From the NCBI GenBank assembly GCA_017993715.1, contig JAGOME010000012.1, positions 1-64,000 of the forward strand: 64,000 nt of DNA, read 5' to 3'. Position 1 is the first letter of the stretch, and each line of letters starts with the position of its first letter. Of the stretch, positions 32,762-40,966 are shown piece by piece. The position numbers and the translations under genes are program-made. The notes under the pieces are model-generated. The model had not been told where the DNA came from and did not search any database. It worked only from the letters and a program-made list of their open reading frames with translations. The stretch comes from Phycicoccus sp. GTDB lineage: Bacteria; Actinomycetota; Actinomycetes; Actinomycetales; Dermatophilaceae.

Positions 32762-33157
32762 TTAGACCTCGACGATGAAACCCAGGTCGAGGTCGCAGGC
32801 CGCCGCCCCACCCCGGATCCCCCAATTCTCGATCGGGCTCTCCCGCAACAGAATCGACACATCTTCTGGCGGCACACCGAGAGTCGCAAGCCGGGCCACG
32901 ATCTCGCGATAGAGGGCACGCTTGGCATCGATGGACCGGCCCGCGAAGCAGTCGATCGTCACGCGGGTGTAGTGGTCCGCGCGCGGCTCACCGGTCCCCC
33001 GGACCAATCGGTGAGGCAGATACTCGATGAGCCGAACGTGCCTGTCCTCCTGCGGGATGCGAAAGGCCGAGACCAGGCTCTCGTGCACGGCATCCATCAT
33101 GGCCGTCTCCTCGGCGACGGTGTGCGAGCGACGAACCTCGATCAGAACACTGGGCAT
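32762..33157 (-). CDS. Tautomerase-family protein
   Basis: A 131-residue protein beginning MPSVLIEV; Pro2 becomes the catalytic N-terminal Pro of the tautomerase superfamily after Met removal. DHYTRVTIDCFAGRSIDAKR and the C-terminal ENWGIRGG are typical of the longer actinobacterial members. Likely acts on 2-hydroxymuconate-like or oxo-acid compounds; substrate unproven. Confidence 0.8.
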   Translation of the reverse strand: MPSVLIEVRRSHTVAEETAMMDAVHESLVSAFRIPQEDRHVRLIEYLPHRLVRGTGEPRADHYTRVTIDCFAGRSIDAKRALYREIVARLATLGVPPEDVSILLRESPIENWGIRGGAAACDLDLGFIVEV

Positions 33158-33276
33158 GCCGGTCAGTCTGGGCGGGCCACGCCACGAGGACTAGCAACGA
33201 TCCTCACCGACAACGACGTAGCCACGTTGCCGAATGCCGCCCGCTCAGGCGTTGGATCGCTCACCCGCTGGGTCAC

Positions 33277-33975
33277 TCACACGGGAGATGAGGGCACGGC
33301 ATTCGGCTCGGGACTCCGGTCTGGGAGGGCGACCACAGCGGCAACGAGGAGCGCCAAGGCGGCGGCATACGTGGCCATGATGACGAACCCGGCGGCAGGG
33401 ACGGCCAGAGCGAAGGTGTTGATCGCGATCAGCGCGTCCGAGACGAAGAAGAGGACGCCCCCGAGGGCGCCCAGCCGTCCGATTCCGGTGGACAACAGCC
33501 CCATTGCCGTGAGCATGGCCCCGTACACCACCACAGGGATGAAGAGCACCCCGGCCTTGGGGCCCACGGTGACGACGAGGACAAGGAATGCCGCGCCGTA
33601 GATGACGGCGAGGCCGCGCCGCCGGACGAGGATCGAATGCCGCCGCCAGGGCGCGAAGGCCACAATGAACTGGCTCTGCGCGATCAGGAACGCCCCGATC
33701 ATCGCCGGGAACCTGACCGACTCGGGGAGCACACCCGGGAGCAGGTCACCGAGGAAGCAAAACACCAACGCGCTGATCGTCCACCGGACGGTGCGCGACC
33801 GCGGGGCGGTCGTGGATCGCGCGAGCACGACGATGAGCAAGGGGGCCAGCAGGACCTGGGTCAGCCGGGTGCCGATCGTCTCGGGGGCGAAGACCTGGCA
33901 GCCGAGATGCACGGCGGCCAGCACGCCATACCCCAGCCACCACGGTGCACTGATGCGTTGGGCAGACACGCGCAC
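33277..33975 (-). CDS. YhhN/TMEM86-family membrane protein, lysoplasmalogenase-like
   Basis: A 232-residue protein with about eight membrane helices. The conserved acidic sites of the YhhN family are visible: FCFLGDLLPGVL and FFVSDALIAINTFA. The mammalian homologue TMEM86 hydrolyses lysoplasmalogens; the bacterial function is largely unproven. Three copies of the dispersed motif fall in or just after the gene (33298, 33586, 33635). Confidence 0.82.
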   Translation of the reverse strand: MRVSAQRISAPWWLGYGVLAAVHLGCQVFAPETIGTRLTQVLLAPLLIVVLARSTTAPRSRTVRWTISALVFCFLGDLLPGVLPESVRFPAMIGAFLIAQSQFIVAFAPWRRHSILVRRRGLAVIYGAAFLVLVVTVGPKAGVLFIPVVVYGAMLTAMGLLSTGIGRLGALGGVLFFVSDALIAINTFALAVPAAGFVIMATYAAALALLVAAVVALPDRSPEPNAVPSSPV

Positions 33976-34153
33976 AGCCTGTCACTCCCGCGTCGTCAAG
34001 GCCACGGACCTCGCCGGAAGTGCGCAGGGGCTCCGGCATCCCTCCTGGCCCGGCCGCGATCGGCCCTCTCGGAGTAACGTGGCGAACGGCGGGATCAACC
34101 CAACTGAACGTCGCTGATGCCGCGGGTGGGCGGTCGGACGAGAGGGACGGGGC

Positions 34154-34645
34154 ATGGGCCGGGACAGGCGCAGGATGCACGCGAGGACGGTGGCCGGTTC
34201 GCTGCTGGCGATCCTGGCCCTGACCGGGTGCGGCGACCGGGTCTCGGGCCGCGTCGGGGTGGGTCTGAATGACGCCCGGCAGCCCGTCATTCTCGTGCTG
34301 TCCTGCGGCTCGCCCCTCGACCTGGTGATCGCCTCGTCATCCCCCACGGCCGAGCAGCAGCCGGAGACGGGCGCCGAGCTGGGACGCTGGATCCGCACCT
34401 CCCCGACCGATGGCCTCTCGATCCTGACCCCCGCCGATCCCGGCGACGGATGGGAGGGGCCGGGGATGTCATGGCCGCCCGATCAGCGCGTCAACATCGA
34501 CACCGGGCAGACGGCGGGCTCGGTGGCGGGGATGTCTGTCGTCGTCGAGGCGGGAGCCCTCACTACGTTGAGCCCCGACGACGTGCTGGTCAGCGACGCC
34601 GGGGAAACGCTGTCTCGCACGGCATTCGAGGCCGGCTGCGACTGA
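34154..34645 (+). CDS. Putative lipoprotein of unknown function
   Basis: A 163-residue protein with a lipoprotein signal: Arg-rich start, hydrophobic AGSLLAILALTGC, lipid-modified Cys at about residue 26. The mature part is acidic and has no domain I know. An internal ATG at 34178 would give a shorter signal with the same lipobox. Confidence 0.7.
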   Translation: MGRDRRRMHARTVAGSLLAILALTGCGDRVSGRVGVGLNDARQPVILVLSCGSPLDLVIASSSPTAEQQPETGAELGRWIRTSPTDGLSILTPADPGDGWEGPGMSWPPDQRVNIDTGQTAGSVAGMSVVVEAGALTTLSPDDVLVSDAGETLSRTAFEAGCD

Positions 34646-34678
34646 GCCGCCACCGACCCAGTGGACTTTCGTTCCCGA

Positions 34679-34813
34679 CTATGGGGTGGCGAGCGGGTAA
34701 CGCTGGCGCAGGTCCTCGAATGACAGCGACCCGTACGGGGTCCCTTCCTCGACGGTGTCCGCCCCGTTGGTGACCGACACCCATGGCGACGAGCGCGCCA
34801 AACATCCGTCGGT
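34679..34813 (-). pseudogene. Possible C-terminal relic of a lost gene
   Basis: The minus strand between the upstream TGA (34814-34816) and a TAG at 34679-34681 is open for 44 residues. It reads like real protein (WVSVTNGADTVEEGTPYGSL, then SFEDLRQRYPLATP) with strongly G/C-ending codons. There is no start or upstream continuation. It may be the end of a gene whose remainder was deleted. The rest of the 334-base spacer 34646-34979 holds only the AAGGAG ribosome binding site of the next gene. Confidence 0.3.
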
Positions 34814-34979
34814 TCACTGAGTCCCCCTCATCCGTGCGTCCCCCAACGAGCCAGGATCGTACGCGCGCCGCCGTTGAGTGCGACGACCAGGTTCCTGGCC
34901 AGCGAGGAGCTATGAGCGCGAGATGATGTCGAGACCCCACGCATCGACCGCGTGATGGCGTGATCCTCAAGGAGCTCGG

Positions 34980-35441
34980 ATGAGTCAGGTCGTCGATTTC
35001 GTCAATGTCTCGACCCACGGGCTGGAGTCCTCGCCCGTCGCCGACGCCCTGGCCGGACTGCGAGCCAACGAGGCGCGCTACTTCAAGAACAAGTACGACC
35101 ACACTTTCACGGTCACGCCTGCCGACCAGGCCAGTGACATCGTCGACTGGGTCGAGGGGATCTTGCGTGAGGAGCGCGACATTGTGCCCACCTCCCCGGC
35201 TCTGGAGGCCAGCATCGCCCAGGTGGACGGCATCAAATGGGCCCACGTCTTCTACGAGTCCGGTCTGGCGATCAATGTCCTCTATGGCGTTGAGCCGGGT
35301 GCCAAACGGGCCGTCGGGTTCAAGCTGAGCCAGGGGATGGAGGTGCCGCCGGAGCTGGCGAGCTTCAAGTTCGTGCGCCAGCGCTCCACGCTCGCCGGAG
35401 AGATCCGCGGGTCCTTCTTCGTCATCAAGGGCGAGCACTGA
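34980..35441 (+). CDS. Conserved-looking protein of unknown function
   Basis: A 153-residue soluble protein; AAGGAG lies six bases before the ATG. No signal peptide, membrane helix or catalytic motif is seen. It is mixed alpha/beta with an acidic N-terminal half. I do not recognise a family. Confidence 0.6.
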   Translation: MSQVVDFVNVSTHGLESSPVADALAGLRANEARYFKNKYDHTFTVTPADQASDIVDWVEGILREERDIVPTSPALEASIAQVDGIKWAHVFYESGLAINVLYGVEPGAKRAVGFKLSQGMEVPPELASFKFVRQRSTLAGEIRGSFFVIKGEH

Positions 35442-35490
35442 CGAGGAGAACGCCCGGGCCCACGAAGGCCGCTTTGATACCGTAGGGGGT

Positions 35491-35676
35491 ATGGCAGCCC
35501 AGACTTCGGGCCGTCGCCGGCCCGACCCGAAGTGCCCTATTCGTGTGGGCGAACCGTGCACGCTGTGCTTCCCGGGGGCCACTGGCCCTCAGGACTGCGG
35601 CTTGGTCTACCTCGTGATGGACGACGACGAGTTGCGTGAGCAGCTGGCCGAGAATCGCCGGGCTCGCACGTCCTGA
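35491..35676 (+). CDS. Small Cys-containing actinobacterial protein (DUF6767-like)
   Basis: A 61-residue protein with KCPIRVGEPCTLCFPGATGP and QDCGLVYLVM. Its four Cys residues are spaced as if to bind a metal. I recall this as a small conserved actinobacterial family (DUF6767), function unknown; that name is from memory. ATG at 35491 preceded by GGGGGT. It follows the previous gene at 49 bases. Confidence 0.6.
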   Translation: MAAQTSGRRRPDPKCPIRVGEPCTLCFPGATGPQDCGLVYLVMDDDELREQLAENRRARTS

Positions 35677-35729
35677 CGGCATGCGCGTCCACGGAGCGGC
35701 ATTCCCGCCCCCGGCCTGGGCCACAAAAG

Positions 35730-35806
35730 CGTTTCGATACGACTCTTATCCCCGCCTCATGCGTGGGCCACTCGCGACAAGAACGTTTCGATACGACTCT
35801 TGTCCC
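35730..35806 (+). repeat. Tandem pair of 23-bp direct repeats, 54 bases apart
   Basis: CGTTTCGATACGACTCTT followed by RTCCC occurs at 35730-35752 and 35784-35806 with one difference. The second unit is inside a hairpin (GACAAGA at 35776-35782 with TCTTGTC at 35798-35804). The pair is AT-richer than its surroundings and lies in the 314-base spacer 35677-35990. Confidence 0.6.
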
Positions 35807-35816
35807 GGGCACCCCG

Positions 35817-35863
35817 CTGCCGGACCCCCACATCGCCGCGAGCGACGAGCGGAGGTCCGGCAG
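35817..35863. terminator. Ten-base-pair stem in the 35.8-kb spacer
   Basis: CTGCCGGACC (35817-35826) pairs perfectly with GGTCCGGCAG (35854-35863) around a 27-base loop. It lies between the end of the small Cys protein gene and the convergent protease gene. No T-tract. Confidence 0.35.
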
Positions 35864-35949
35864 GCGAGCGACCGGGACGTGAACGCGGCCAACTCTGGCG
35901 ACCGCCTGGCCATCGGTCCGATGGAGGCGCGGCGGGGACTCAGGGCACT

Positions 35950-35999
35950 GCGCCCATCAGGGCGACGGGCCAGTCACGGCCCCGCGCCCATCAGGGCGC
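35950..35999. repeat. Repeated small hairpin GCGCCCATCAGGGCG
   Basis: The same 15 bases occur at 35950-35964 and 35984-35998; each folds as GCGCCC-ATCA-GGGCG(C). The second overlaps the protease stop codon (35991-35993). They may be terminators for the minus-strand protease gene. Confidence 0.4.
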
Positions 36000-38183
36000 G
36001 GTGTCGATCCGCAGGAGATCAACCTTGACGGTGTCGAGTTTGTTCTGCCGGGACGTGCTATTGGTGTCGATCACCCGCAGATAGACCGTGCCCGTCGGGC
36101 TCCCCAGCGCGAAGGTCTTATTGAGCGAGCCGTTCAGCGAGGTCACGGTCGTCCAGGTCCTGCCGTTGGTGGAACGCTCGAAGCGGAATCCCGCGTCGGC
36201 ATCGCCGGCGTCGACGCTCGTGGCGACGATTGTCAGAGTCTGCACTCCGCCCGTGCCGGAGAAGGTCCACCGTTGCTCGAGGGAGTCGTAAGCCCTTGTC
36301 CCCTTGCCAACGAGAACCTCAGTGATCGACTGATTGACTCCATCGGCGGCCATCGTCGCGGCATACGTGCCGCTGACGGTGCCTTGGATCGTCGTCGAGC
36401 CGTTGGCGAAGACCGACGTAGGGGCTACGGTGCGAGTAACACTGGCTGTTGCCGAGGGCGACGACTGGTTGCCCGTTGCGTCCACGGCCAGCACCCGGTA
36501 GACGTTGAGGCCGGTCAGCGGCGCAGAGTCGGTTGCCGCCGTCGTCAGGCCCAGCGTCGCGATCGTCGTGAACGGACCGGACACGCTTGCCGCCCGCTGG
36601 ACGAGGTAACCGCCCAGGTCCGGCTCGGTGTTGGCGGCCCAGGACAGAGCCACCGAGGTCGACCCGTTGGTGGCGGTCAACCCGCTCGGGGCAGCAGGTG
36701 GCGTCACGTCGCCGGGCGTCACGAGGCTGGCCGTGAGCGTGTACTGGCCGATGCTCGCGTAGTCGGTGTAACCGATTGGTGGCGAGGTCGCCGGATTGCC
36801 CGCGCCCGCACCGTCAATGGTCACGGTGTACGCACCGGCGGCCAGGGTCCCGCTCCAGGTCGCCGCATGCGTGATCGGGTCGTCGACGACGGCGACCACG
36901 GCATTCGCGCTGTCGCGCAGCGTCATCGACGCATCGAGGTTGCCCATAGGGATCGCCAACGGGGAGACGGTCAACGAGACGGCGCCTGATCCCGTGGTGA
37001 ACGAGAACGTGTCGACGTCGGCGCGATTGCCGATCATCCCGGCGAAGGTCGGTGAGGTTCCGGTCAACGCCGTCGCCGTCCCCGATGTGTCGCCGACATC
37101 GTCCGCGCGCCAGCCGAAGCCGTTGCCGTTGGTGAGGGAGCCGAGCACGGCCAGGTCATCGGCCCCGTTGCCGTAGTTGCCAGCGGACCCGGTGTTGTTG
37201 GCGCCGAAGTACTCCTGCTGCGACCACGTTGTGGTGTTCGAGTAGTAGCTGGCACCCATGATCGGCGCCCATGATGTCTCACCGGAGCCGTGGCCCTGGT
37301 AGTAGGTCGTCCCACTGGCGAGACCGTCGTGCGAGAGGTTGAGCGTGTGACCTGCCTCGTGGCTGATCGCCTCACTGACGCCGCGGAACGAGGCGTTGTA
37401 CACGAATGCCGGGATGTCAACGGCGTCGTCGAAGGAGCCGACGTAGGCATGGCCACCACAACCACAACTGGCAAAGGTGTCCTGCGTCATCACGACTCGC
37501 ACACCCCACTGAGTATCTCCAGAATCGCTGCGGCGTAGCGCTTCCACGCCCGGATCCTTGGTCGTCACATTGACGTTGAAGGGGGCGTAGTCCTCGGCGA
37601 CGACCCGCCAGGAATCGCGGATTCGCTGAAGTTCGGTGGCGCTCCAGGAGCTTGCGTCGGCATCGATGTTGTACGGCGGGTTGACGATCGTCGTGATGCC
37701 GTAGGCGCTGTTCCAGGAGGTGCCCTCGGTGATGTTGCCGTCGAAGTCCAGGTAGATGGTCTTGTCAGCTCCGGGCAAGCTCTCCAACTGAAACTCTTGC
37801 CCCGTGGTGGGGAGAGCGCCAACCGCGGCCTCACCCTCAGCGAGGGGTGCCGCCGCGGGGACGACCTCCCCGGCCGGAGGGGGGTCGAAGTAGGCGAGGC
37901 CACCTTTGCGGTCCGTCCGCAAGGTGGGGTCGGAGCGCAGCATGTTCTGCAGTTGCGCCATGGGGAGGCCGTGCACCTGCGCGACGGCCGCCAGGGTGGA
38001 GCCGAGTCGAGTGATCGCGGCCTCACCGGCGACGAAGGGTGACGCGGCCGCGCCCGGCGAGGGGGGGATCGGCACGGGCGATTGCGCCGCTGTTGCGGAG
38101 GGGGCTAAACCCCCCGCAATGCAGGCAAGGGCGAGGCCGGTGAGCGCGACATGACGGGGACGAGGGCAGGGAAAGGTAGCCAC
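35991..38183 (-). CDS. Secreted zinc metalloprotease with fibronectin-type III region
   Basis: A 730-residue secreted protein. An N-terminal signal peptide ends near ATAAQS (about residue 34). The catalytic domain contains HEAGHTLNLSHD (about 274-285), the extended metzincin-like zinc motif HExxHxxxxxHD, preceded by IYLDFDGN. A pre-peptidase-type beta domain (about 380-480), a fibronectin III domain (about 495-580) and another beta-rich C-terminal domain follow. It probably degrades extracellular protein. The pro-region (35-130) likely keeps it inactive. No cell-wall anchor is visible. Confidence 0.85.
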   Translation of the reverse strand: MATFPCPRPRHVALTGLALACIAGGLAPSATAAQSPVPIPPSPGAAASPFVAGEAAITRLGSTLAAVAQVHGLPMAQLQNMLRSDPTLRTDRKGGLAYFDPPPAGEVVPAAAPLAEGEAAVGALPTTGQEFQLESLPGADKTIYLDFDGNITEGTSWNSAYGITTIVNPPYNIDADASSWSATELQRIRDSWRVVAEDYAPFNVNVTTKDPGVEALRRSDSGDTQWGVRVVMTQDTFASCGCGGHAYVGSFDDAVDIPAFVYNASFRGVSEAISHEAGHTLNLSHDGLASGTTYYQGHGSGETSWAPIMGASYYSNTTTWSQQEYFGANNTGSAGNYGNGADDLAVLGSLTNGNGFGWRADDVGDTSGTATALTGTSPTFAGMIGNRADVDTFSFTTGSGAVSLTVSPLAIPMGNLDASMTLRDSANAVVAVVDDPITHAATWSGTLAAGAYTVTIDGAGAGNPATSPPIGYTDYASIGQYTLTASLVTPGDVTPPAAPSGLTATNGSTSVALSWAANTEPDLGGYLVQRAASVSGPFTTIATLGLTTAATDSAPLTGLNVYRVLAVDATGNQSSPSATASVTRTVAPTSVFANGSTTIQGTVSGTYAATMAADGVNQSITEVLVGKGTRAYDSLEQRWTFSGTGGVQTLTIVATSVDAGDADAGFRFERSTNGRTWTTVTSLNGSLNKTFALGSPTGTVYLRVIDTNSTSRQNKLDTVKVDLLRIDTAP

Positions 38184-38377
38184 GGCAGGGACTCCAAACA
38201 GGGGCAGGGACTCGGCGGCAGGTCGAGGTATGGCCAGTGTGCCCAGGCCCGATCCTGGGTGTCCTCCCGAGATGTTCGCCGGCTTTCAGGATCTTCTTCG
38301 CCGGCTGATCGACGCGCGCACAAGCGCGGGAACGCACCACGCTTCGCTCCTGCGCGTGGCTGTTCAGCCCCCGCAGA
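38184..38377 (-). other. Leader region of the protease gene
   Basis: The 194 bases between the protease start and the LysR gene contain a hairpin (CCACGC at 38337-38342 with GCGTGG at 38354-38359) and two GCCGGCGAA repeats on the minus strand. It might be a structured 5' leader. I could not match it to a known riboswitch class. Confidence 0.25.
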
Positions 38378-39310
38378 TCACCGGGAAGTGCCACCCGCCA
38401 GACTGCCGGGCACCTCGCCGTGAACGGCGATGGCCCGGAGCAGCTCGACGGACCGAGCCACGGCCGCACGGGCGGCGGCATCCTCGCGGACGAACACACA
38501 GATGCGCCGAGTGGGCACCGGCTCGCCAACGATCGACAGCGCAGCAAGCCTGGCGGGCAGGACGCCCATGGCCAACCGGGGGAGCAGGGTCAGGCCGACC
38601 CCGGCCTCGACGAGCGCGATGGCCGCGTGGTGATCGCTGGTGTGCGCGACATACCGAGGCGCGGCGCCGGCGGCCCCCCACGCGCTGCGCAGGATCTGAG
38701 CGGACACGGCGTCCTGTTGTCCCTCCGCAATCAGCCGCTCGCCGACCGCCTCCGCCAGACTCACCTCGGCACCGGCAGCGAGCGGGTGTTCGGTGGGGGC
38801 AACCAGAACATAGGGCTCGTCGACCAGGGCGATCCGGCGATACCCGGAGACTGACGTCGGTGGTTGACGCGGGTCCTCCGTCCGGAGGTCCAGGTCGTAT
38901 CCGGAGGCCGGACCCTTGATCAGGTCCAGCAGGTCTAGGCGGAGCAGCAGGTCGGGGAATTCGGCCGTCAGGACGCGGGCAACCCCCGGGATCCAGTGCT
39001 GCCCCGCCGAGGGAAAGGTGCTGATCGACAGGCGCCCGGTGCGACCCTCTCGCAGGTCACCCACGAGCCCATCCAGGCGTCCCAGGCTGATCATGACCTC
39101 TTCACTACCGGTGGCCAGCGCCTGACCGACGGGCGTCGGGACGATCCCCCGCCCCGATCGCTCGAAGAGCGTCAGACCGGTCTCGCGTTGCAGGGCAGTG
39201 ATGTGTTGGCTGACCGCGCTCGGGCTGTAGCCGAGGTTGGCCGCAGCGGCCTGGACCGAGCCGGCATGGACGACCGCGCGAAAGACCCGCAGGCGGGTGA
39301 CGTCGAGCAT
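38378..39310 (-). CDS. LysR-family transcriptional regulator
   Basis: A 310-residue LysR protein. The N-terminal helix-turn-helix is standard (MLDVTRLRVFRAVVHAGSVQ, then YSPSAVSQHITALQRETG), and the effector domain covers about 90-300. ATG at 39310 is preferred over 39325 because LysR proteins start three to four residues before the first helix. It is divergent from the small gene at 39393 with an AT-rich spacer holding an inverted repeat, so that gene is its most likely target. Confidence 0.87.
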   Translation of the reverse strand: MLDVTRLRVFRAVVHAGSVQAAAANLGYSPSAVSQHITALQRETGLTLFERSGRGIVPTPVGQALATGSEEVMISLGRLDGLVGDLREGRTGRLSISTFPSAGQHWIPGVARVLTAEFPDLLLRLDLLDLIKGPASGYDLDLRTEDPRQPPTSVSGYRRIALVDEPYVLVAPTEHPLAAGAEVSLAEAVGERLIAEGQQDAVSAQILRSAWGAAGAAPRYVAHTSDHHAAIALVEAGVGLTLLPRLAMGVLPARLAALSIVGEPVPTRRICVFVREDAAARAAVARSVELLRAIAVHGEVPGSLAGGTSR

Positions 39311-39361
39311 GGGAAAATCATACACTTACACTGAATGGTCATGAAGTAATCGTCGATTGTG

Positions 39362-39388
39362 CTAATTAGTTGTTGGTTGCATAATTAG
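39362..39388. promoter_or_regulatory. Inverted repeat CTAATTA-N13-TAATTAG in the LysR spacer
   Basis: CTAATTA at 39362-39368 and its complement TAATTAG at 39382-39388 are separated by 13 bases, in the spacer between the LysR gene and the small gene starting at 39393. The whole spacer is strikingly AT-rich. The right arm overlaps the probable -10 region. Likely LysR operator. Confidence 0.5.
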
Positions 39389-39392
39389 GTCC

Positions 39393-39593
39393 ATGAACAC
39401 CTCACGCCCCGCTCTGCGTCGCTTCGGTCACGGCTCCTTCTCGGCCTACGCCGGTGTCCCTGCCGACCGCGACACCCAGCGCCTCGTCGGCGAGCTGGCC
39501 GCCCTCCCCGCTGGCGACTGCTCCCCCGGCGCACCCGGCGCGTCCGGCTGGCATCGCCTCGTCGCGGCATTCCACCGCTCGCCCGCCGCCTAA
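39393..39593 (+). CDS. Small protein divergent from the LysR gene
   Basis: A 66-residue protein, MNTSRPALRRFGHGSFSAYA at its start, with no known domain or signal peptide. It begins five bases after a TAATTA box, so it may be leaderless. Ala/Gly-rich composition lowers confidence, but its placement behind a strong promoter-like, LysR-controlled region supports it being real. Confidence 0.5.
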   Translation: MNTSRPALRRFGHGSFSAYAGVPADRDTQRLVGELAALPAGDCSPGAPGASGWHRLVAAFHRSPAA

Positions 39594-39663
39594 GTCCTCC
39601 CGCGGGGCAGCCCGGGCGGCATTCGGGACGTATCAACCCCGGCCCCATGGTCCTCCTTCAGCC

Positions 39664-40860
39664 ATGTACGAGGAGACCAGCGCTCCCCTACCATGGGCCA
39701 TGCGCACGGCACGCCGCCGGGTCGGTGTGTGGGCAACCCGTCCCCTGGCCCCCTTGGTCGCCGCACCTCTGGTGCGGCGGATCCTGTTCCACGCCAGGCG
39801 AATCCGTGATGATCTGGACATCCACTTCTTTCGAGCCTTGACCCTGTCCTTGTGCGTCATTGTCGCCATCAGTGCCTTCCTCGTCACTGTCCTGGAGCCG
39901 GACAAGCGCTCCATTGCCGGACTGACCGGATCGGCCTACTGGGCCGTGACGACGGTGATCGGCTCGGGCGACTCGAGCTATGTCACGTCCCCGGGCGGCT
40001 ATGTCATCGGGTGGCTCTTGGCCTTCTTCGGCGTGGCGATCGTCGCCGCGATGACCGCCGCCGTCGCCGGCTTCGTCATCGATTTCATCCTCAAGGAAGG
40101 GATGGGCATGGGATCAGCGGGCTATCGCGACCACATTGTGGTGTGCGGCTGGAATCCGACGGCGCGTGAGCTGATCGACGAGCTGCGAGGCGACGAATAC
40201 GCCGCCAAGGTCGTCGTCCTTCACGAGGCCGACAAGAACCCCGCAGGCAGCGGGGCCTACTTCGTCAACGGGGATGCCACATCGGCCGCGGACCTTGAGC
40301 GCGCCGGCATTCGCGATGCTGCGGCCGCCATCGTCTGCCCCAAGGATTCCTCCAACGAAGCCGACATGCGCTCGATCCTGACTGTCCTGGCCATCGAGAC
40401 CATCGCCCCCCAGGTGCGCACTGTCGTCGAGGTGAACAACCCCCTGCACGTCGAGCACTTCGAGCGGGCCCATGCCGACGAGATCCTCGTGACACCCCGG
40501 CTCGCCTCGCGACTCCTGGCCCGATCTGCGCTCTATCCGGGACTGGCCTCACTGGTCACCGACATCGTCTCGGGCGGACAGGGCTCCGAGCTCTACCGGG
40601 TGCGACTCACCCCGGAGTACGTCGCGCTCACTCTCGACGAGCTGTCGGCCAAGCTGCGTGGTGACCACCTGGCGGCGCTCGTGGCGGTAACTCGCAACGG
40701 GATCAGCCACACCAACCCGCCCTCGACCTTCGTCCTCCAGGAGGGTGACTACGCCATCGTGGTCGCCGAGAGCCTCTCGGTGCTCCATCCCCTCGAGGCC
40801 GAGCACGCCCTGGCCCGAGGTGGCGCCGACAGCGTCGACAGCGCCGCCGGAGCCCGATAG
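39664..40860 (+). CDS. RCK-domain ion channel with unusual filter
   Basis: A 398-residue channel-like protein: two hydrophobic helices (about 64-85 and 115-145) flank a pore loop TTVIGSGDSSY (about 95-105). A canonical potassium filter would read TVGYGD; here it is IGSGD. A regulatory RCK (TrkA-N) domain starts at VVCGWNPTARELIDEL (about 159) and a TrkA-C domain ends the protein. The arrangement is that of MthK-type channels; ion selectivity cannot be assumed. The N-terminal 40 residues are basic and cytoplasmic. ATG at 39664 chosen; 39700 is an alternative. Confidence 0.8.
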   Translation: MYEETSAPLPWAMRTARRRVGVWATRPLAPLVAAPLVRRILFHARRIRDDLDIHFFRALTLSLCVIVAISAFLVTVLEPDKRSIAGLTGSAYWAVTTVIGSGDSSYVTSPGGYVIGWLLAFFGVAIVAAMTAAVAGFVIDFILKEGMGMGSAGYRDHIVVCGWNPTARELIDELRGDEYAAKVVVLHEADKNPAGSGAYFVNGDATSAADLERAGIRDAAAAIVCPKDSSNEADMRSILTVLAIETIAPQVRTVVEVNNPLHVEHFERAHADEILVTPRLASRLLARSALYPGLASLVTDIVSGGQGSELYRVRLTPEYVALTLDELSAKLRGDHLAALVAVTRNGISHTNPPSTFVLQEGDYAIVVAESLSVLHPLEAEHALARGGADSVDSAAGAR

Positions 40861-40966
40861 GGCGCCGGGTCGGCACGCGCTTGTCAGCGACCCTGCGGCA
40901 GCGCACACTCGACACCTTGGACCCGTCGCAGACGCGGGCGCAGCCGACCTGGACAGGATGAGACCG

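Noticed and set aside
35730..35806. CRISPR-like direct repeats
   Set aside because: Only two units, no third repeat and no cas genes nearby.
38184..38377. A cyclic-di-AMP or other riboswitch before the secreted protease
   Set aside because: Hairpins exist but I could not align conserved positions of any known class.
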